64,000 nt of DNA from Odontocerum albicorne (GCA_949825065.1 OX463845.1:29759315-29823314); one strand, 5' to 3'; positions 10,481 through 23,623 are shown, numbered from the stretch's first letter. Made by a program: numbers and translations. Notes: generated by a model not told the origin, from the letters alone.

Positions 10481-11642
10481 GTTTTATTTTTTCAATTATT
10501 TCCTGGGTCTGCTTCTTCGATCTTTTCATTTCAAAAATATATTTGCTTTGTAAGATTTTCGCAACTCTACTCTTAACGTTGATCATATACTCAATAAATC
10601 ATTTTAAGATTATTTTCTAAATTTTACTTTTTTACACTATCAAACACTGTAACACCAGATTTCTTCGCAAGACACGTATTTCCATTGCATTCATTCTGTT
10701 TTTATAACTTTTTTAATGCGCAGGCTTCACTTTCATATATTAAGGTAGGCACACCAGTGTGCACAATAAAATTGGAAGTTTTTGTTCTTGGCCAAAATAT
10801 TAATAAAAATACTATTAACCTTGTTTTCAACAGCAATACACTTTTCGATATCTTTTACTATCTTACTATGTCTCGATAATGTTTCCCAAACAGCAAAATT
10901 CTTCACACAAATAACTGATAATACGACAAAATAACACTATTATCATTTTTATTACCAAATTTTGTATAATTTCCTCATTAACCCGATAAGAATGATGCTA
11001 CTTTAAAACTACGAAACCAGTGTTAGGTCTGGTATTTATTATGTATTTTGATTTTTCAAGTACAAATCTTGCTAAATCATAGTTTTATTTAAATTTGTGT
11101 TTTATTTGCGTGTATAATTTTCAAATGATTGCTACAAGTATTTATATCTTATGTAATGACTATCCAACGTCCTCTCTACCTACGCTGACTGGGAGATGGT
11201 TGATAGAAACACAAAATATGGAGTGTTGAGAAGCTTATTTATGAGGTTCGAGATAGAAAAACTTACATTATAGTGATCGTCAAAGTCGGGGGAACCTGAT
11301 GTGATATTAAAAGAATAAAAAAACACACAAAGACAGGAAATATTATATAACCATTTACAAATAATATAATTCAATTGTTCAAAAAATACGATTCATACAG
11401 TAACTTGTTTCAATGAAAATGTTTTAAGATCAATTTCTAAACGCATTGAAGAAAAATTTATCTAAAAAATTGTCCACACTGTAGTTCATGTTTTTAAGAT
11501 AATTTAATTATTGGAGAATTATTTTAATGTTTCATTAACTATCTTATGTGTTCATGCTTCCATTAAGCAGGAATGAAACCAAAAAACATAACATTTTTTT
11601 ACATAATATCATAAAATAGGAATGTTGATTTATGGTAAGTAT
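10481..11642. other. AT-rich DNA, nothing recognised
   Basis: No gene or repeat was recognised in this 1.2-kb stretch. Confidence 0.5.
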
Positions 11643-11967
11643 AGTTTTAGTGGTGGGAGGGAGTAACATACGATTTCAAAGCCACGGTAAGCCTTACGAG
11701 AGAAACAGTTTTAGTGGTGGGAGGGAGTAACATACGATTTAAAAGCCATGGTAAGCCATACGAGAGAAACAGTTTTAGTGGTGGGAAGGAGTAACATACG
11801 ATTTCAAAGCCACGGTAAGCCTTACGAGAGAAACAGTTTTAGTGGTGGGAGGGAGTAACATACGATTTCAAAGCCACGGTAAGCCTTACGAGTGAAACAG
11901 TTTTAGTGGTGGGAGGGAGTAACATACGATTTCAAAGCCACGGTAAACCTTACGAGTGAAACAGTTT
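11643..11967. repeat. 64-bp minisatellite, 5 copies
   Basis: Five tandem units of 64 bp start at 11643, 11707, 11771, 11835 and 11899, each beginning AGTTTTAGTGGTGGGAGGGA. Units differ by one to four bases: AAAGCCATGG in unit 2, GGGAAGGAG in unit 3, GAGTGAAAC at the ends of units 4 and 5. The purine-rich GTGGTGGGAGGGAG run is the most GC-rich part. It is unrelated to the 70-bp array at 3681. Confidence 0.96.
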
Positions 11968-13974
11968 TGCCAAACGAATAACTGAAAATGTCAAAAAGTT
12001 TTAGGATGCAAAAAAATGGTTTGAGAAGCGAAAGTTTGACGTATTTAAATGAGGTTTGCTGAGAGTTCCGAGACGAAATTAAACTAGTTAAAAACAATTA
12101 TAAAAGGCATTTTTGTTTTAAATTACGACTTCATTGTTAATTCACAATTTTAAAGTTGAAAAAGAAAAAAAAACGATTGGACAATAGAATCGGATAAAGA
12201 CATTTTCTTAACTCATTAAAAAACAATAAAAGCTCTGCCCTCACAAATTGTTCGAAAAATTCGAGTAGAATACAATAATTCAAATGATTCAAGTTCGTTG
12301 CCGTCACTTTACAATCTTAAAAGAATTATTAAAGTGAAATCGAATAAAACAATAGTTTTTTGGTGATATTAAGATTATTAAATAATACGAGTACATTGCC
12401 ACATTTTATTAAAAAATATTAATCAAGTTTGCCGTTTCAATACCTTGCAATAGTATACCACCATACATTACCACACATTTAAGGTTCATTAATATTATAA
12501 TAATAAATTGACAATTTATATAGCGCCGTTTATAGAGCAGACTCTCCTCGTTAACTGATTATTTTTCTACGCAAAGAAAATGGCTATTGTTAGTACCAGT
12601 TGATAAAAATTTAATAATATGATCAACATTTTGGCAACGGAAAAAAGTGCTTGAATAAAATTGATTTATTTTTTAACATAATATGCGACATATACTACTG
12701 TACCATCGATAACCTCCAGTCAAAACAAATAGATTTAAAGAAATATAATACTATTTACGTATATAAATTCAAAGGCATATTTCATACTTAATACAGTATA
12801 AAAAATCGGTGTTGAAATAATGTTTTCAACTGTTCCAAAGCTGTCATGTAATATGTAATGATCCCTAAATAAATAGTAAAAGATAAATATACGATACTTA
12901 ACACGGGTTTCAGGCTGTTGAAACTTCAGCCAAGATAAGGGCTCGTCTAGTCGACACCAAACAACGTGTTCTGGTACTGTTTGCTTAGAACAAACATAGC
13001 TCGCTAACGCTGCTTGTACATAGACGTCCATGAAATAGGAGAAGATCGCGCGTTAATAATAATCAAGTCATTACAAAACCGATGATCTAAGAGATTGTCG
13101 ACTCGAAGGCATTTTTTTAAGGTTTAAGTGTGTTCATCGACTGTAAAGTCTTCATTTATGTGATTGCAAGTTGCAAGAACTTTGTACGAGCATAGTGACA
13201 CTGTTGCACAGAACAAATGAATGTATGTACACTCGTATATTATATACGTACCAAAAGAATTCAATATATAATATCAAACATTTTTTTTGTTTATTTAAAA
13301 TATCGAATAAACGTATATCGATCCTGTATGTGTAACATAAAATTATCAATCCTATTAAATGAATATTTTATACTTAAATTTTAATCTTCAAGTTTTTTAT
13401 GTCCTACACAAGCAGCGAGGCTGTTCCTCAATCAACTCAGAACTTGTTTAATGTGGGTTGGGTATTGCGGTGAGTAGTTTCAGTCTCGTAGCAAATTGTC
13501 TTAAGTAAAATTGTATTGTACGAGTACATAAAACGTGTTCGCATGTAATACTTGATAAATTAGAGATTATCTTGAATTATATAAGTTTTAGTTATTTATT
13601 TACTGACAAAAAAACGACACTTCAGTGTCCTTATATATCCCAGAAACATTATAAAACAAAATAGGTAACGTATCAATATGTTACAAATAAAAACTATAAT
13701 TTGAGAATACATATATTTTACAAAATATGGTGCGTTCAAATACCAATGCATTTAAAATATGGTGCGTGAAAATACCAATGTAAAATTTACAACGTGGAAA
13801 GTAAAATATAATCAAATACAATTAATTCAATTCAATGATAATTCAACATTTGAGTAAGAAAAAATAAAATCTTGTCAAGAACAATGACATTATAAAAGAA
13901 AATTAAAAAACACAGTATAAAAAGGAAAATTATTTTAACCTTTCAGTCAAGACTTAAAATTGAGGAAATGTCGG
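11968..13974. other. AT-rich DNA with a family E end
   Basis: It contains one family E hairpin terminus at 12515..12556 (+; TTTATATAGCGCCG then AGAGCAGACTCTC). A 98-codon open frame at 12735..13031 (-) lies in a locally GC-richer patch (12900-13050) but matches nothing I know. Confidence 0.45.
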
Positions 13975-14066
13975 AAAAAGACTACCCTAAACTAAACAAA
14001 TGTTTCAAGAAGTATGTGATAAAAAGACTACCCTAAACTAAATAAATGTTTCAAGAAGTATGTGAT
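13975..14066. repeat. 46-bp tandem duplication
   Basis: Two adjacent copies of a 46-bp unit containing GACTACCCTAAACTAAA and TGTTTCAAGAAGTATGTGAT are offset by exactly 46 bases and differ at one position (AACAAATG/AATAAATG). Confidence 0.92.
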
Positions 14067-16639
14067 AAAAAACTTATTTTTTATTGGAAATAGGGAAAAA
14101 TGCCAAACTGTTCCTCTAGTTCTCTAGTCAAAAGAAATATGTGTATGGATATTTATTATTATTAAACGCGAATTTTCCAAGTCACAAAGTGAAGTTTTCC
14201 ATGACCGATGTAATTTTTCTCTATTTTATGTGAACCAATCTTTAGTTGTTCGGCATGTAATAAATACAAACTGTATAGAGAATTAATGAAGCCGATATCA
14301 ATACGCCGATATCAATGTTAAATAATAAAAGCACCGTCAGATATAACAAATAACTTAACGAGACAACCGAATAGATGTGTGTAATCTACAAATATTGAGA
14401 AAGCATTAGTCACAGCGCTGAAATCGATACACGTTTTAAAATTATCATCTTGTCCATAATGTGCCCATTGTATCCTTATAATTTAGTTTTACCACCCATA
14501 GTAACTACATATATTTAGTTTTGAGGACTTCGTACTGGATTGTGAATATTTTCCACTTTCAGTAACAAGTTCTTGCATACTCTTACTTGAGAACACTACA
14601 TACGAGTATAATGTTGAATAGTGCAAATTCATACAAATTCAATACAATTTTTTTGACTAGCAATCTTGAGAAAAATTCCGTTGTTTTTATTTATAACATA
14701 AATTGATGGGAACCTTGCTTTATTTTTATTCAATGTGCCAAAAAATCGAGATTTCTTTTATTCCATCTTAAACAATTTTTCGACTAAGCGATTTTAGCAA
14801 GAACAAGAAATAATACTTGACAATCTGATTGTTTTCATTCAAGTGGGCATTATACATGCTTGGTACAAAGGACCTATCGAAAAGTTCGAAGAAAACTTTC
14901 AATATATAAGTATCATCCGTTTTTTAAATATATTTTTTTGTATTCATAATATCGCTAAGGCCCTATGGAGAAGTGATAAATCATGGAAAATTTCTTTGTT
15001 CAGTTGAAAATATCGGAATTTTTTTTTCGATTAAAATAAAATAATTAACCAAATTTAATATACTCGCATATAATGATTGTAGACAAATAACTTATTAGGT
15101 CAAACTTGCAGTTAAATAATCTTTAGTTTTGAAAAAAATACTATATGAAAATGTATCAGGTTCAAAAGTAGCATTTTACTCATAATTTGTTCACAAAATA
15201 AGATAAAATACAAATTGACAGTGATACAGTTGACTTGGACAAATAGTGGTTTAAATAAGATGTGGAAGGATTCAACAAAATATAACATTTCAGTGTAACG
15301 AAAGGTTGGATTTTCCAGAATCACATAAATACGTGTAAGTCAGTGAATCACAAAAAAAGATACGAACATTATATGATCACAATGAATAGACAGTGATCAC
15401 ATCAGTCGGTTCCGTCAGTTGTGGGGGAAACGATCCACCAATACAGAATAGAGTACATCAAATATATCGCCAATGATCCACTTGCAAATCTTTTGATCAA
15501 AAAGCCAAATGAGTTAGTTGCCAAAACATCAGAATCGAGGGTACATTGATAAACAAAAGAACAGCTGAAAATGGAAATGCTTCTGTAGTAACTCATTCAT
15601 GCGGACTTCAAGAAATAAAAACAATTGGTCTAATCTTAATTTTTACGTTTCACAACTGGAACATTTAGAATGAACAAAGTTCAAACATAACCCAGTCGGA
15701 TTTATACTCACGTTATTATAATGTCGTAATAATGTAGATATCTGTCAAAATATCAGAGGTAGCATTACTGGTGTCGATGGTCTGGTGAATCTTAATATTA
15801 ATTCGCATTCCCATATAAAACATACTTTCATACATCGCTTTTGAAGTGACACTATACTTACTGCAGACCAGCACTAAACAATTAAATTATTTAATTTTAT
15901 TATTGCAGATGTTTCCTAGTCCAAAAAATAGGTACAAAACACGAAAAAATAAGCGGATGAAGAAAATGAATAATAGAGAATATAGAGGACATAAATAACA
16001 AAAAGTTTCAGCTGTTAGAACTTTCAGTGTTATATTATTAAGCGTCGTATATTTAATACATACACTCCTAGACTATCCAGGCAGACAAACGAATTTGCAT
16101 TAGAAACGGACAACCCTTTTCGATGCCAGATTTCACAATCCCACGTTGCGTTTTATTTTTCCATTTGTTATTCCGAAGAAAGGTCACAATCGCATTACTC
16201 ATGCGCCAAGTCAAAAGCTTGCAATTATTGTTTTATCAACACAATTCAAATGTTTTTTAAATCGTTGTGATTTACATAAATTTTATTTCACTGGCTATTT
16301 CCAATATTTGAATACATTATTTCGAATGGTAAGATAACTATGGGTTTATTTAAAAAAAAATAGATAAATAATTTTCTAGGTTTGAATACGAGAAATTAAT
16401 ACTTATATTTTATTAACAAACTTCAGTATCTATGCTACTTCTTATATTTTTTTCTTGGAAAACATAACGATTAAATCTATGGCGAAGTGATTCGACATCA
16501 TGTGAAATATTGTCACATATATTCACTTAATTTCAAATAAAAAAATATGTATTGCACCGTTTAAATTTAATATATCCCTTAGATATTAAAGTTAGACAAA
16601 TGAGGTAGAAATGACGAAATAATGAATGCTGATTTTAGA
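14067..16639. other. AT-rich DNA, nothing recognised
   Basis: These 2.6 kb show no transposase or reverse transcriptase motif, no splice-bounded exon and no tandem array on either strand. Confidence 0.5.
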
Positions 16640-16960
16640 AAAGAGTGCGGATTGAAAGAAGATTCAGAGCTTAAAATAAAGAGATGGGCATTGAGATGGT
16701 TCGGTCACGTAGAAAGAATTAATGGCGATAGAAAAAAAATATATCATAGGTGGTACGAGAAGTTTGGGAATACCTAAAAAAAATGTAGCACAACCGAATG
16801 AATCTAATTCAAAGAGAGGAATATATTTTTTAAAAGAAGAGTATGCATAACGAGGTGTATGGGTATGGCAAAAGTGTAATATTATGCCAAGATAGAATGA
16901 AGTGGAGATCGAATCTCTCTACATACCTTAATAGGGACATGACGTCACGGTAATATTTAT
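16640..16960 (+). mobile_element. LINE family L5 3' end
   Basis: This is the C-terminal end of a non-LTR retrotransposon reverse transcriptase plus its 3' untranslated region. The plus-strand frame reads KRWALRWFGHVERIN, the conserved RWFGHVER motif found after the RT domain in several LINE clades. A stop then leads into a 3' region ending AGGGACATGACGTCACGG. It is 5'-truncated, as expected for incomplete target-primed reverse transcription. Related copies are at about 19370, 25590, 31070, 39095, 39555, 45890 and 47999. Confidence 0.75.
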
Positions 16961-17045
16961 TTAAAATACGATAATTAAAACACTTATACAATACATACAT
17001 TTAACGTTCCTAATATGTTCTGTGAAGTAATTTCGTGTTTATGGG

Positions 17046-17324
17046 ATTGATGTATGTCGAATGGTGTATGGCGACAAGGCAGTAAGCGATCATATGAATC
17101 AAATGTGGTTTAAAAAAAATCGTAATGTTGATACGACACTAGAAGATGGTGTCCGATATGGAAGGCCGATTACCACTAATGACGATCGAATCAAGGCTTT
17201 GATCGAGAATAAACAGTATTCTACGACACGAGAGATTACCGAGATACTGAAAATATCGAAAACCTTAGTCCACGAGTGTTTGATGCAATTTGTGTTTGAA
17301 TTTGATTTAATAATACGAAATTAG
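17046..17324 (+). pseudogene. mariner transposase N-terminal remnant
   Basis: This 87-codon frame is the DNA-binding part of a mariner transposase. It has VYGDKAVSDHMNQMWFKK, then a GRP-type motif (YGRPITTNDD) and KALIENKQYSTTREITEIL, the second helix-turn-helix. A full mariner transposase is about 345 residues. The linker and the whole DDD catalytic domain are missing, and the frame runs into unrelated AT-rich sequence after CLMQF. It is a dead fragment from a lineage different from the two complete mariners in this window. Confidence 0.8.
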
Positions 17325-17945
17325 TTTCCGGACAACCCAATATATTTTTCTTCCAACGGTAAATCAAACCTTTGATTGTAAAAAAATACTAATACACTCT
17401 AACATACAATAATTACATAGATTATCAGATATTATGAATTCCTTAGGACCACGTGATTTAAAATGTTACTCTTGAGAGAGGTTGATGTTTAATCTCGTTA
17501 TTATTGAATGCCACTTACTCATAAATAATAAAAAAGGGTGGATTTCCCACGGGCAGGTGATTTACCAGTCCTTATTGATTGACGGGGGAGTATCTTGCAG
17601 AATTCGGAGTTACGGGCGAATTTCTCTAATTTTGTTTCATTAATCTTTTACCTGCCATAATATTTTTCCATAAAATGTTTAAAAAAAATAATATTGGTTC
17701 AGTCGTTTTCAAATTTCACAGGACTCTATAATTTAAATAATCCATCATAACGCTCGAAAGTTCTATCTTCGTAGGCAATTTACCCACAATAGGATGATTT
17801 AAGCCATTCTATAAAGGATAATTACATGGGTACTTTTTGATGAATTCAACTTTTAGCCAATTCAGTTTAAAAAATAAATTACTTACATTTATTTTTATTT
17901 GGACAAAAATATTTCAACCTCTGTGATATTTATATTAAAACAAGG
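17325..17945. other. AT-rich DNA between two mariner remnants
   Basis: No catalytic-domain sequence was found that would connect the remnants on either side. Nothing else was recognised. Confidence 0.5.
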
Positions 17946-18356
17946 TTAGTTATTGAAATTTATCAGTTGTCGACAAAAATCAACGTTCGACAATTGATTT
18001 TTGTTGTTTTCACTCAAAACATGTGGAACCCAAGCGCCGAACTTCTGGACTTTTCCCATTGATATGTGACTACAATTCATCTGATCAGCCAATTCTACGG
18101 TTGTTTGAAGAGGATCTTTATGAATAATATGGTTTGAGCGGTCCTCACCGAAGTCCACTGGTCGTCCGGAACGCTCCATGTCTTTTAGGTCGAAATTACC
18201 GTCTTTGAAACGCAAAAACCATCGACGATCTGTCCTTTCATTCATAGCATCTTCACCGTACACTTCGCAAATATCGCGAGCAGCTTTATTCCCTCGATTA
18301 AACGCGAACAGAAGGAGGTGTCGAAAATGCTCACTTTCGTCTACTTGACATTCCAT
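17946..18356 (-). pseudogene. mariner transposase N-terminal half, SETMAR-like
   Basis: The 136-codon frame begins with its own ATG and reads FRHLLLFAFNRGNKAA, VYGEDAMNERTDRRWFLRF, RSGRP, then DPLQTTVELADQMNCSH, which is the bipartite helix-turn-helix of a mariner. A WVPH linker motif (GAWVPHVLSENNKN) follows. About eight residues expected between NCSH and MGKVQK are missing, and the frame stops right after the linker. The catalytic domain is therefore lost. The lineage resembles the mariner that gave vertebrate SETMAR, judged by eye. Confidence 0.85.
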
Positions 18357-19369
18357 TTTGAAGGCTTGTAATCAAATAAAATAATATATAGTATGTAACG
18401 TAAAAGCAAACACAATATCTTGTAGAGCAGATTTTTTTTTTCGAATGACGTATAACCTTTACCATTTTGTTTTACTTTTGGTGCTCATTTTCAAATTTGA
18501 AAAAAAACGGACACAACTTATGTTAACACCTAATAATATCGAAATGAGGTACATTTATGCATACGTGTATAACTTACTATCTCCTATAAATATAAAAAAG
18601 CATGTGACAGGCCAGGATTCAAGAAGCCCAAGGCCGTAAAATACGTTGAAAAAAATAAAATCAATAATATACTCGTATACTTAATTAACTCAATATACTC
18701 GTACATAAAAATCTGTCGAAATGACAACATATTTTTTAGAAAGTTTGAGAGAGAAAAAATCAACGAGATGGAAAAAAATCAACGTTATAATGACTATCTT
18801 GAATTACGAAAATTAGAGAAATAGGAAGTTAAAACAAAATATTATAGGGTTAAAGTTAAATCACAATGAAGAGTCGTAGTCGTAACTACCAAATAATAAA
18901 TTGTCGAAAATTAATTAACTAAAATTGTGTTGGAAGCAGGTGAAAAGGGCAGCACAAGATTGAAATTAATGAAACATCTGGAACAAAGGACTGTACTCGA
19001 CTTTTAACAAATAAAGTGAAGCTAAGTGAAGTGGAAACGTTAATAATTTTATTGAAACCTTGAACTAAAATATTGTTTAATAAATAATTTTAGTACAACA
19101 TTCATATAATGTTTATGGTAAAATAAGAAGAATTTTTTTTTCATTTGTTAAGGAAACCTGTTTAATACACGATGAATTAATTACATTATTTATTTTCTTT
19201 TATCCTACTGCCATCATCATCACCAATACAGGGGTGCTATAAAATCCCTCCGTCTACGTCGTTTCGAAGCCCGGGACTCCACATCCCCATGACAGGTCGA
19301 GACTGCGAATCTTCTCAGTATGTCGAATGTAATAACAAAATTATGAGATGATAACGATGAGCTATTTGG
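18357..19369. other. AT-rich DNA, nothing recognised
   Basis: About 1 kb with no gene or repeat family recognised. It contains two TACTCGTA words at about 18670 and 18695. Confidence 0.5.
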
Positions 19370-19690
19370 TTGTAATCAGGGATGAATGTGAATGGCTGAT
19401 GTATAAAGTAAGATCAAGAAGAGCACTCTCAGATGGTCTGGGCACGAAGAAAGACTAACAAAACAAATATACAGTCCAAATGAGTAAAATGCGTGGTAGA
19501 GAAAACCGAGGAAAGTGTGGATGGATCGAGTGAAAAATATTTTGAAAAAGAAAATGCAATAAACCAAGAGTAATTGCGGGAGTTGTATGATAATGTGCAT
19601 GGTTGTAGAAAAGGCGAAATATATGTATCGCGATAGGAAAGTCTGGCGCTCTTTTTTCTCTGCCTACTCCGTCAAGGCGGCGGCGTGATA
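19370..19690 (+). mobile_element. LINE family L5 3' end
   Basis: The plus frame contains a decayed RWFGHVER-type motif (near 19435, reading RWSGHEER) and a KPRKVWMDRVKN-like run, the GRPRK-W motif near the C-terminus of LINE reverse transcriptases. It ends with the family's 3' block, here CTCTGCCTACTCCG at about 19659. It is 5'-truncated and frameshifted. Confidence 0.65.
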
Positions 19691-20284
19691 GTATGTATGT
19701 ATGAATGCTAGAATATTACTGTATGAATTCTAGACTATTTTTATAAAATAGTCAAATTGTCAAAAAATATGATATCACAGTTGAAGCTTTCTTGAAGAAA
19801 TTAGTATGCTGAAATAATAAAATCATCCAAACGGAAAATAGAATAATACCTGTGTTTCGGAAAGATAAAAGGCATACATAACAATTCTCGTTTTGTATTG
19901 ATATTACTCGTTTTGTACATAGAGTTCTAAAGACAGCGTGAAATTAAATACAAAATATTTTTTCTGAAATTGAATAAAAAAAATATATCGACACCTGAAT
20001 TGTTGCAAAACTAACATTTATAAAGTGATCGGTTCGAACAATGATTGATAAACTATAAGTACGACTTTAGGTTAATGTTGGAAAATATAGAATAGTTTCC
20101 CAGGTTCAATGACCAGTGGGTCAAGGACTATTTTTTTATAACGGTTATTTTCCCAAACGAAATTTAATTTTAAACAGCAATAAAAAAAACTATTTCGTTC
20201 TTGAAAGTATATAACCATATACATGTTATCTTAAGTAAGTGAAAATATTGATTAAATATTTGAAAAAAAAAGATTTTTTTTATC
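19691..20284. other. AT-rich DNA, nothing recognised
   Basis: No gene or repeat was recognised. Confidence 0.5.
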
Positions 20285-21236
20285 TTTTTATCCACTATGC
20301 ACGGATTTCTCCTGTTACACAAAGAGGATCTGCTTCTAGAGTTAGCTTATTCGTTAGGAAGAATATCAGCCAGGATTCTTCTCATACTGCTAGGCGGTAC
20401 CGAGAATATATCAACAGTGTCATTCAGTTGGTTCAATATCTCTATACCACGCGTGACTGAGTGTTTAGCCATGATATTCGTCTTGTAAGTTGGTATGTAG
20501 AACCGAGGGTGATTCCTTGCACGGCTATATTTATTAGGTACATATAAACTTAGTGCTTTTAGAATCGCGGGACAGTTAAAGCAACATTGAAAAACCTTAA
20601 GTAGGAATATAGCAATGGATTCTTGCCTTCTTGTTTCGAGGCGTCTATAGTTACACACCGTGAGAAGTTCGACATGTTGAGCATATTTTGGAAAATCGAC
20701 CTTTGTTCTGTACCATAGATATCTGAGGATTTTTTTTGTATTTGTTCTATATTGTTTTTATATTTGAGCTGATGAGGAGCCCAAACTGTAAATGCATATT
20801 CTAATTTGGTTCTAATTAGATAATTATATAAGTTTCGAAGGATATCGGTACTGTTAAATTCTCTTGATATTCTCATTATAAAACCGAGTAGTTTGTAACA
20901 GTCCGATATCAAACGCGAGACATGGTTAACGAACGTGAGTCCGACATCAAAGGTTACGCCCAAATCTTTGAATTCAGAAACTCTGTTTAATGCCACTCCC
21001 TGTATAGTATACTGATGATGAATTGGTGAAAACGGTCGACTATAAGATACACAGACACATTTATTAATGTTGAACAGGAGACGATTTTGCTCACTCAAGT
21101 CTAACAGGCGTGTTAGGTCCTGTTGTAACTGTGCACAGTCGTGAGGTGAATTGATCTTTTTGAAAATTTTCAAGTCGTCAGCGAACAATAAACATGTCGA
21201 GTGTATATCAAACATAAAATTGTATTTATCAATCAT
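20285..21236 (-). pseudogene. Jockey-type LINE reverse transcriptase fragment (L1)
   Basis: The minus-strand frame 20559..21236 starts inside the reverse transcriptase palm with CLLFADDLKIF, the catalytic (F/Y)ADD box. QLQQDLTRLLDLSEQNRLLFN and KCVCVSYSR follow, the typical thumb-side blocks of Jockey-clade non-LTR elements, then a VSEFKDLGVTFD block. The C-terminal part continues in a second frame (20344..20658) ending TVDIFSVPPSSMRRIL, so there is a frameshift near 20600-20650. The endonuclease and the front of the RT are absent (5' truncation). The 3' end, near 20285, is shared with the copy at 40441. Not functional. Confidence 0.88.
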
Positions 21237-21829
21237 CAGCAGTAAAAAAACAATTTGAATTATTAAAATAAATGCGTTTCCGCATTGAAAGAAGAATTAT
21301 CTGAAATAACTGGATTATATTTGAAAAATAGCTTAACACAAAATATATAAAAAAGGATATAGAACCTTCCTTAGCTAACAAGGAAGAACAACAAAGAGTT
21401 GTGATTATTTAATCAATACTAAAATATTTATTATTCTACTTTCACCTGCATGAGGGGCAACAAGCTCTCACTGGGTAATAAGATACAGTTCGCCCGACCT
21501 TTCATTGCATATACGACATACAATTTCAATGACGGTTCAAGGGAAAATAGAGCAATTTGTGACAACTGCACTGTGTTCACTTATAAACTTGTTTTACTGT
21601 CGCAGTTTTTGAGTACAATACGTAACATATATAATTGGGTTTTCAATATAATCAATAATTAGTGTCTACTATGCCATTGTATGTTACATTTATTAAAATG
21701 GAGGAATAAAATACACACCGTGTAGAATACCATACGAACACAAATATTTTTTGATATCAATAATATATGTACGAGTATTATATACAATGGGCAGTGTTTT
21801 ATTTTTCTTACTGTGTAAAGGCACTAAGT
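21237..21829. other. AT-rich DNA, nothing recognised
   Basis: The open frame at 21450..21662 (+) has no recognisable features. Nothing else was seen. Confidence 0.45.
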
Positions 21830-22135
21830 TATTTCTGATCAGAACTGTGCCACCTGGATCTTCCACAAATCAAGTTCTCCTCGGTACAAGACGCCGAGTT
21901 CCTCGGGCACTGTAACAAATGTTACATGAACGGCTTCTCAGATACAGAGAGATGATCCATCACGTAATATTCTCCATGTTGCAATGCTGTCTTTAGTTCT
22001 TCCAATTTCTGTTCGGGAATTGTTAAGAGTTTTCCAAGTTATCCAGCTGGCAATGGCGATAAAAGTGAAATGAATGTTCTTCTCCGATCCGATGTTTCTC
22101 TCAGGTGACTCAGTTCTCTCAGACATCAGGTGCTT
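21830..22135 (-). pseudogene. Unidentified coding-like remnant
   Basis: I do not recognise this. On the minus strand three frames in turn look coding: one reads TIPEQKLEELKTALQHGEYY and VMDHLSVSEKPFM before a stop (about 22030-21930). The next frame downstream reads FVEDPGGTVLIRNNLVPL (about 21880-21820). The local base composition is less AT-rich than the flanks. This pattern fits a frameshifted transposon or gene fragment, but no family could be named. Confidence 0.25.
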
Positions 22136-22532
22136 GTTCCAGGTATATTATGCCTCTGGGGTAGAGAATTATCCACAGTATTTTATCTATTTTTTGTACT
22201 GATTTTGTTTAGGATAATTTTAATTGGTTGTTGATGTTTAATTGTCTCATATTTTTTAATAATGATGTAATTATGAATGACGTTATTTAAAAAAACTCTT
22301 TTAAGAATTAATTTATATGAAAATTAATCTGAAGAGAGAAAAACATTACTTTTAAATACCTCAATTTTCTTGAGGAGATAGAATTAAAATTTAAATAATC
22401 GTGACTTGACTTAATTTACTGGCCAAATAAGGTCGAAAATATTATCATAATAATGAAGTAGAAAGCTCACTTCTGAAAATATAATGAAAGAAATATTGAG
22501 CTGAAAACAAATTTGTGAGCAAAATATTGAGA
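22136..22532. other. AT-rich DNA, nothing recognised
   Basis: No gene or repeat was recognised. Confidence 0.5.
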
Positions 22533-22688
22533 TGAAAACTATTCGTCGTTAGCTGTAGTATTAGGAATAAGACATGACTATTTCTGAAAACTATTCGTCG
22601 TTAGCTGTAGTATTAGGAATAAGACATGACTATTTCTGAAAACTATTCGTCGTTAGCTGTAGTATTAGGAATAAGACATGACTATTTC
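22533..22688. repeat. 52-bp minisatellite, 3 perfect copies
   Basis: Three units of 52 bp start at 22533, 22585 and 22637, each beginning TGAAAACTATTCGTCGTTAG and containing AGGAATAAGACATGACTATT. By eye the three copies are identical, so the triplication is very recent or an assembly artefact. Confidence 0.96.
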
Positions 22689-23623
22689 TAAGTAAATTAA
22701 TATAAATCAAAAGAGTTTATCGTAATTGTCGTTATAGATGATCTAAAGCATATTAATTAGTACTGCTGAAATTTGCAATATTTCTTAGCGTTTATTTAAT
22801 CATATTTTTTTAGTTATGGATTGGAGTCATTAAGAATATTTAAGTAAATGAAATATTCCTTAAATATAATGGTTATCTTTTACATTTTGATGATTAGCTT
22901 TTTAATAAAGAAATATTTTAAAGTTTTATAAAAAATGGAAATGATGCTTAATCTAGACTATAGTACTTAAGTTGAATATGCTTTTAATATATTCTCCCCA
23001 AAAGCAGGCAAAACATGTATAATAAAATGTGAAAAATCTTGATGATATCTAAGTTTACTTTTGGTTGAATAAAATTTAATGGTTGTAAGAAAAATAATAA
23101 AGCATTACAAATAGACATAAAATTCCAAATTTAAAATGTTTTTCAAGGCAAGTGACCCACAATAGGTTGATTTGTGTCATTCATAAAAGAAAATGACATG
23201 GGTGCTTTTTGGTGGCTTAAAGTTTCAACTTAGAACTTAAAAGAATCATCACTCTGAAGACCGGTATAGGACTAATTCTAAGGTGGTTTGAAATAAATAA
23301 CTATTCTTTATATAATATTCGACGTCTGAGGTTTAGCTGAAGAACATTGTTCTGTATTCAGACTTAAGGAATAATTCTCTAATAACACGTAAAAATACGA
23401 GTATATTGCCTTTTAGATGCATCTTTTTACTAATTGCAATACCTAATTGAATAAAAAATCAAATTACATAGTTCTACAGGTTAAGAGGATTCTTAACACA
23501 GAAAAAACCTAATAATTTCAAATAATTAATAAAGATTACCTAAATAATTTATGAAAAATCAGTCACGTGCTACATTTTAGAAATGACAATAGAGTTTGAA
23601 TACGTTTTTTTTCACTAACGATG
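22689..23623. other. AT-rich DNA, nothing recognised
   Basis: No gene or repeat was recognised. Confidence 0.5.
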
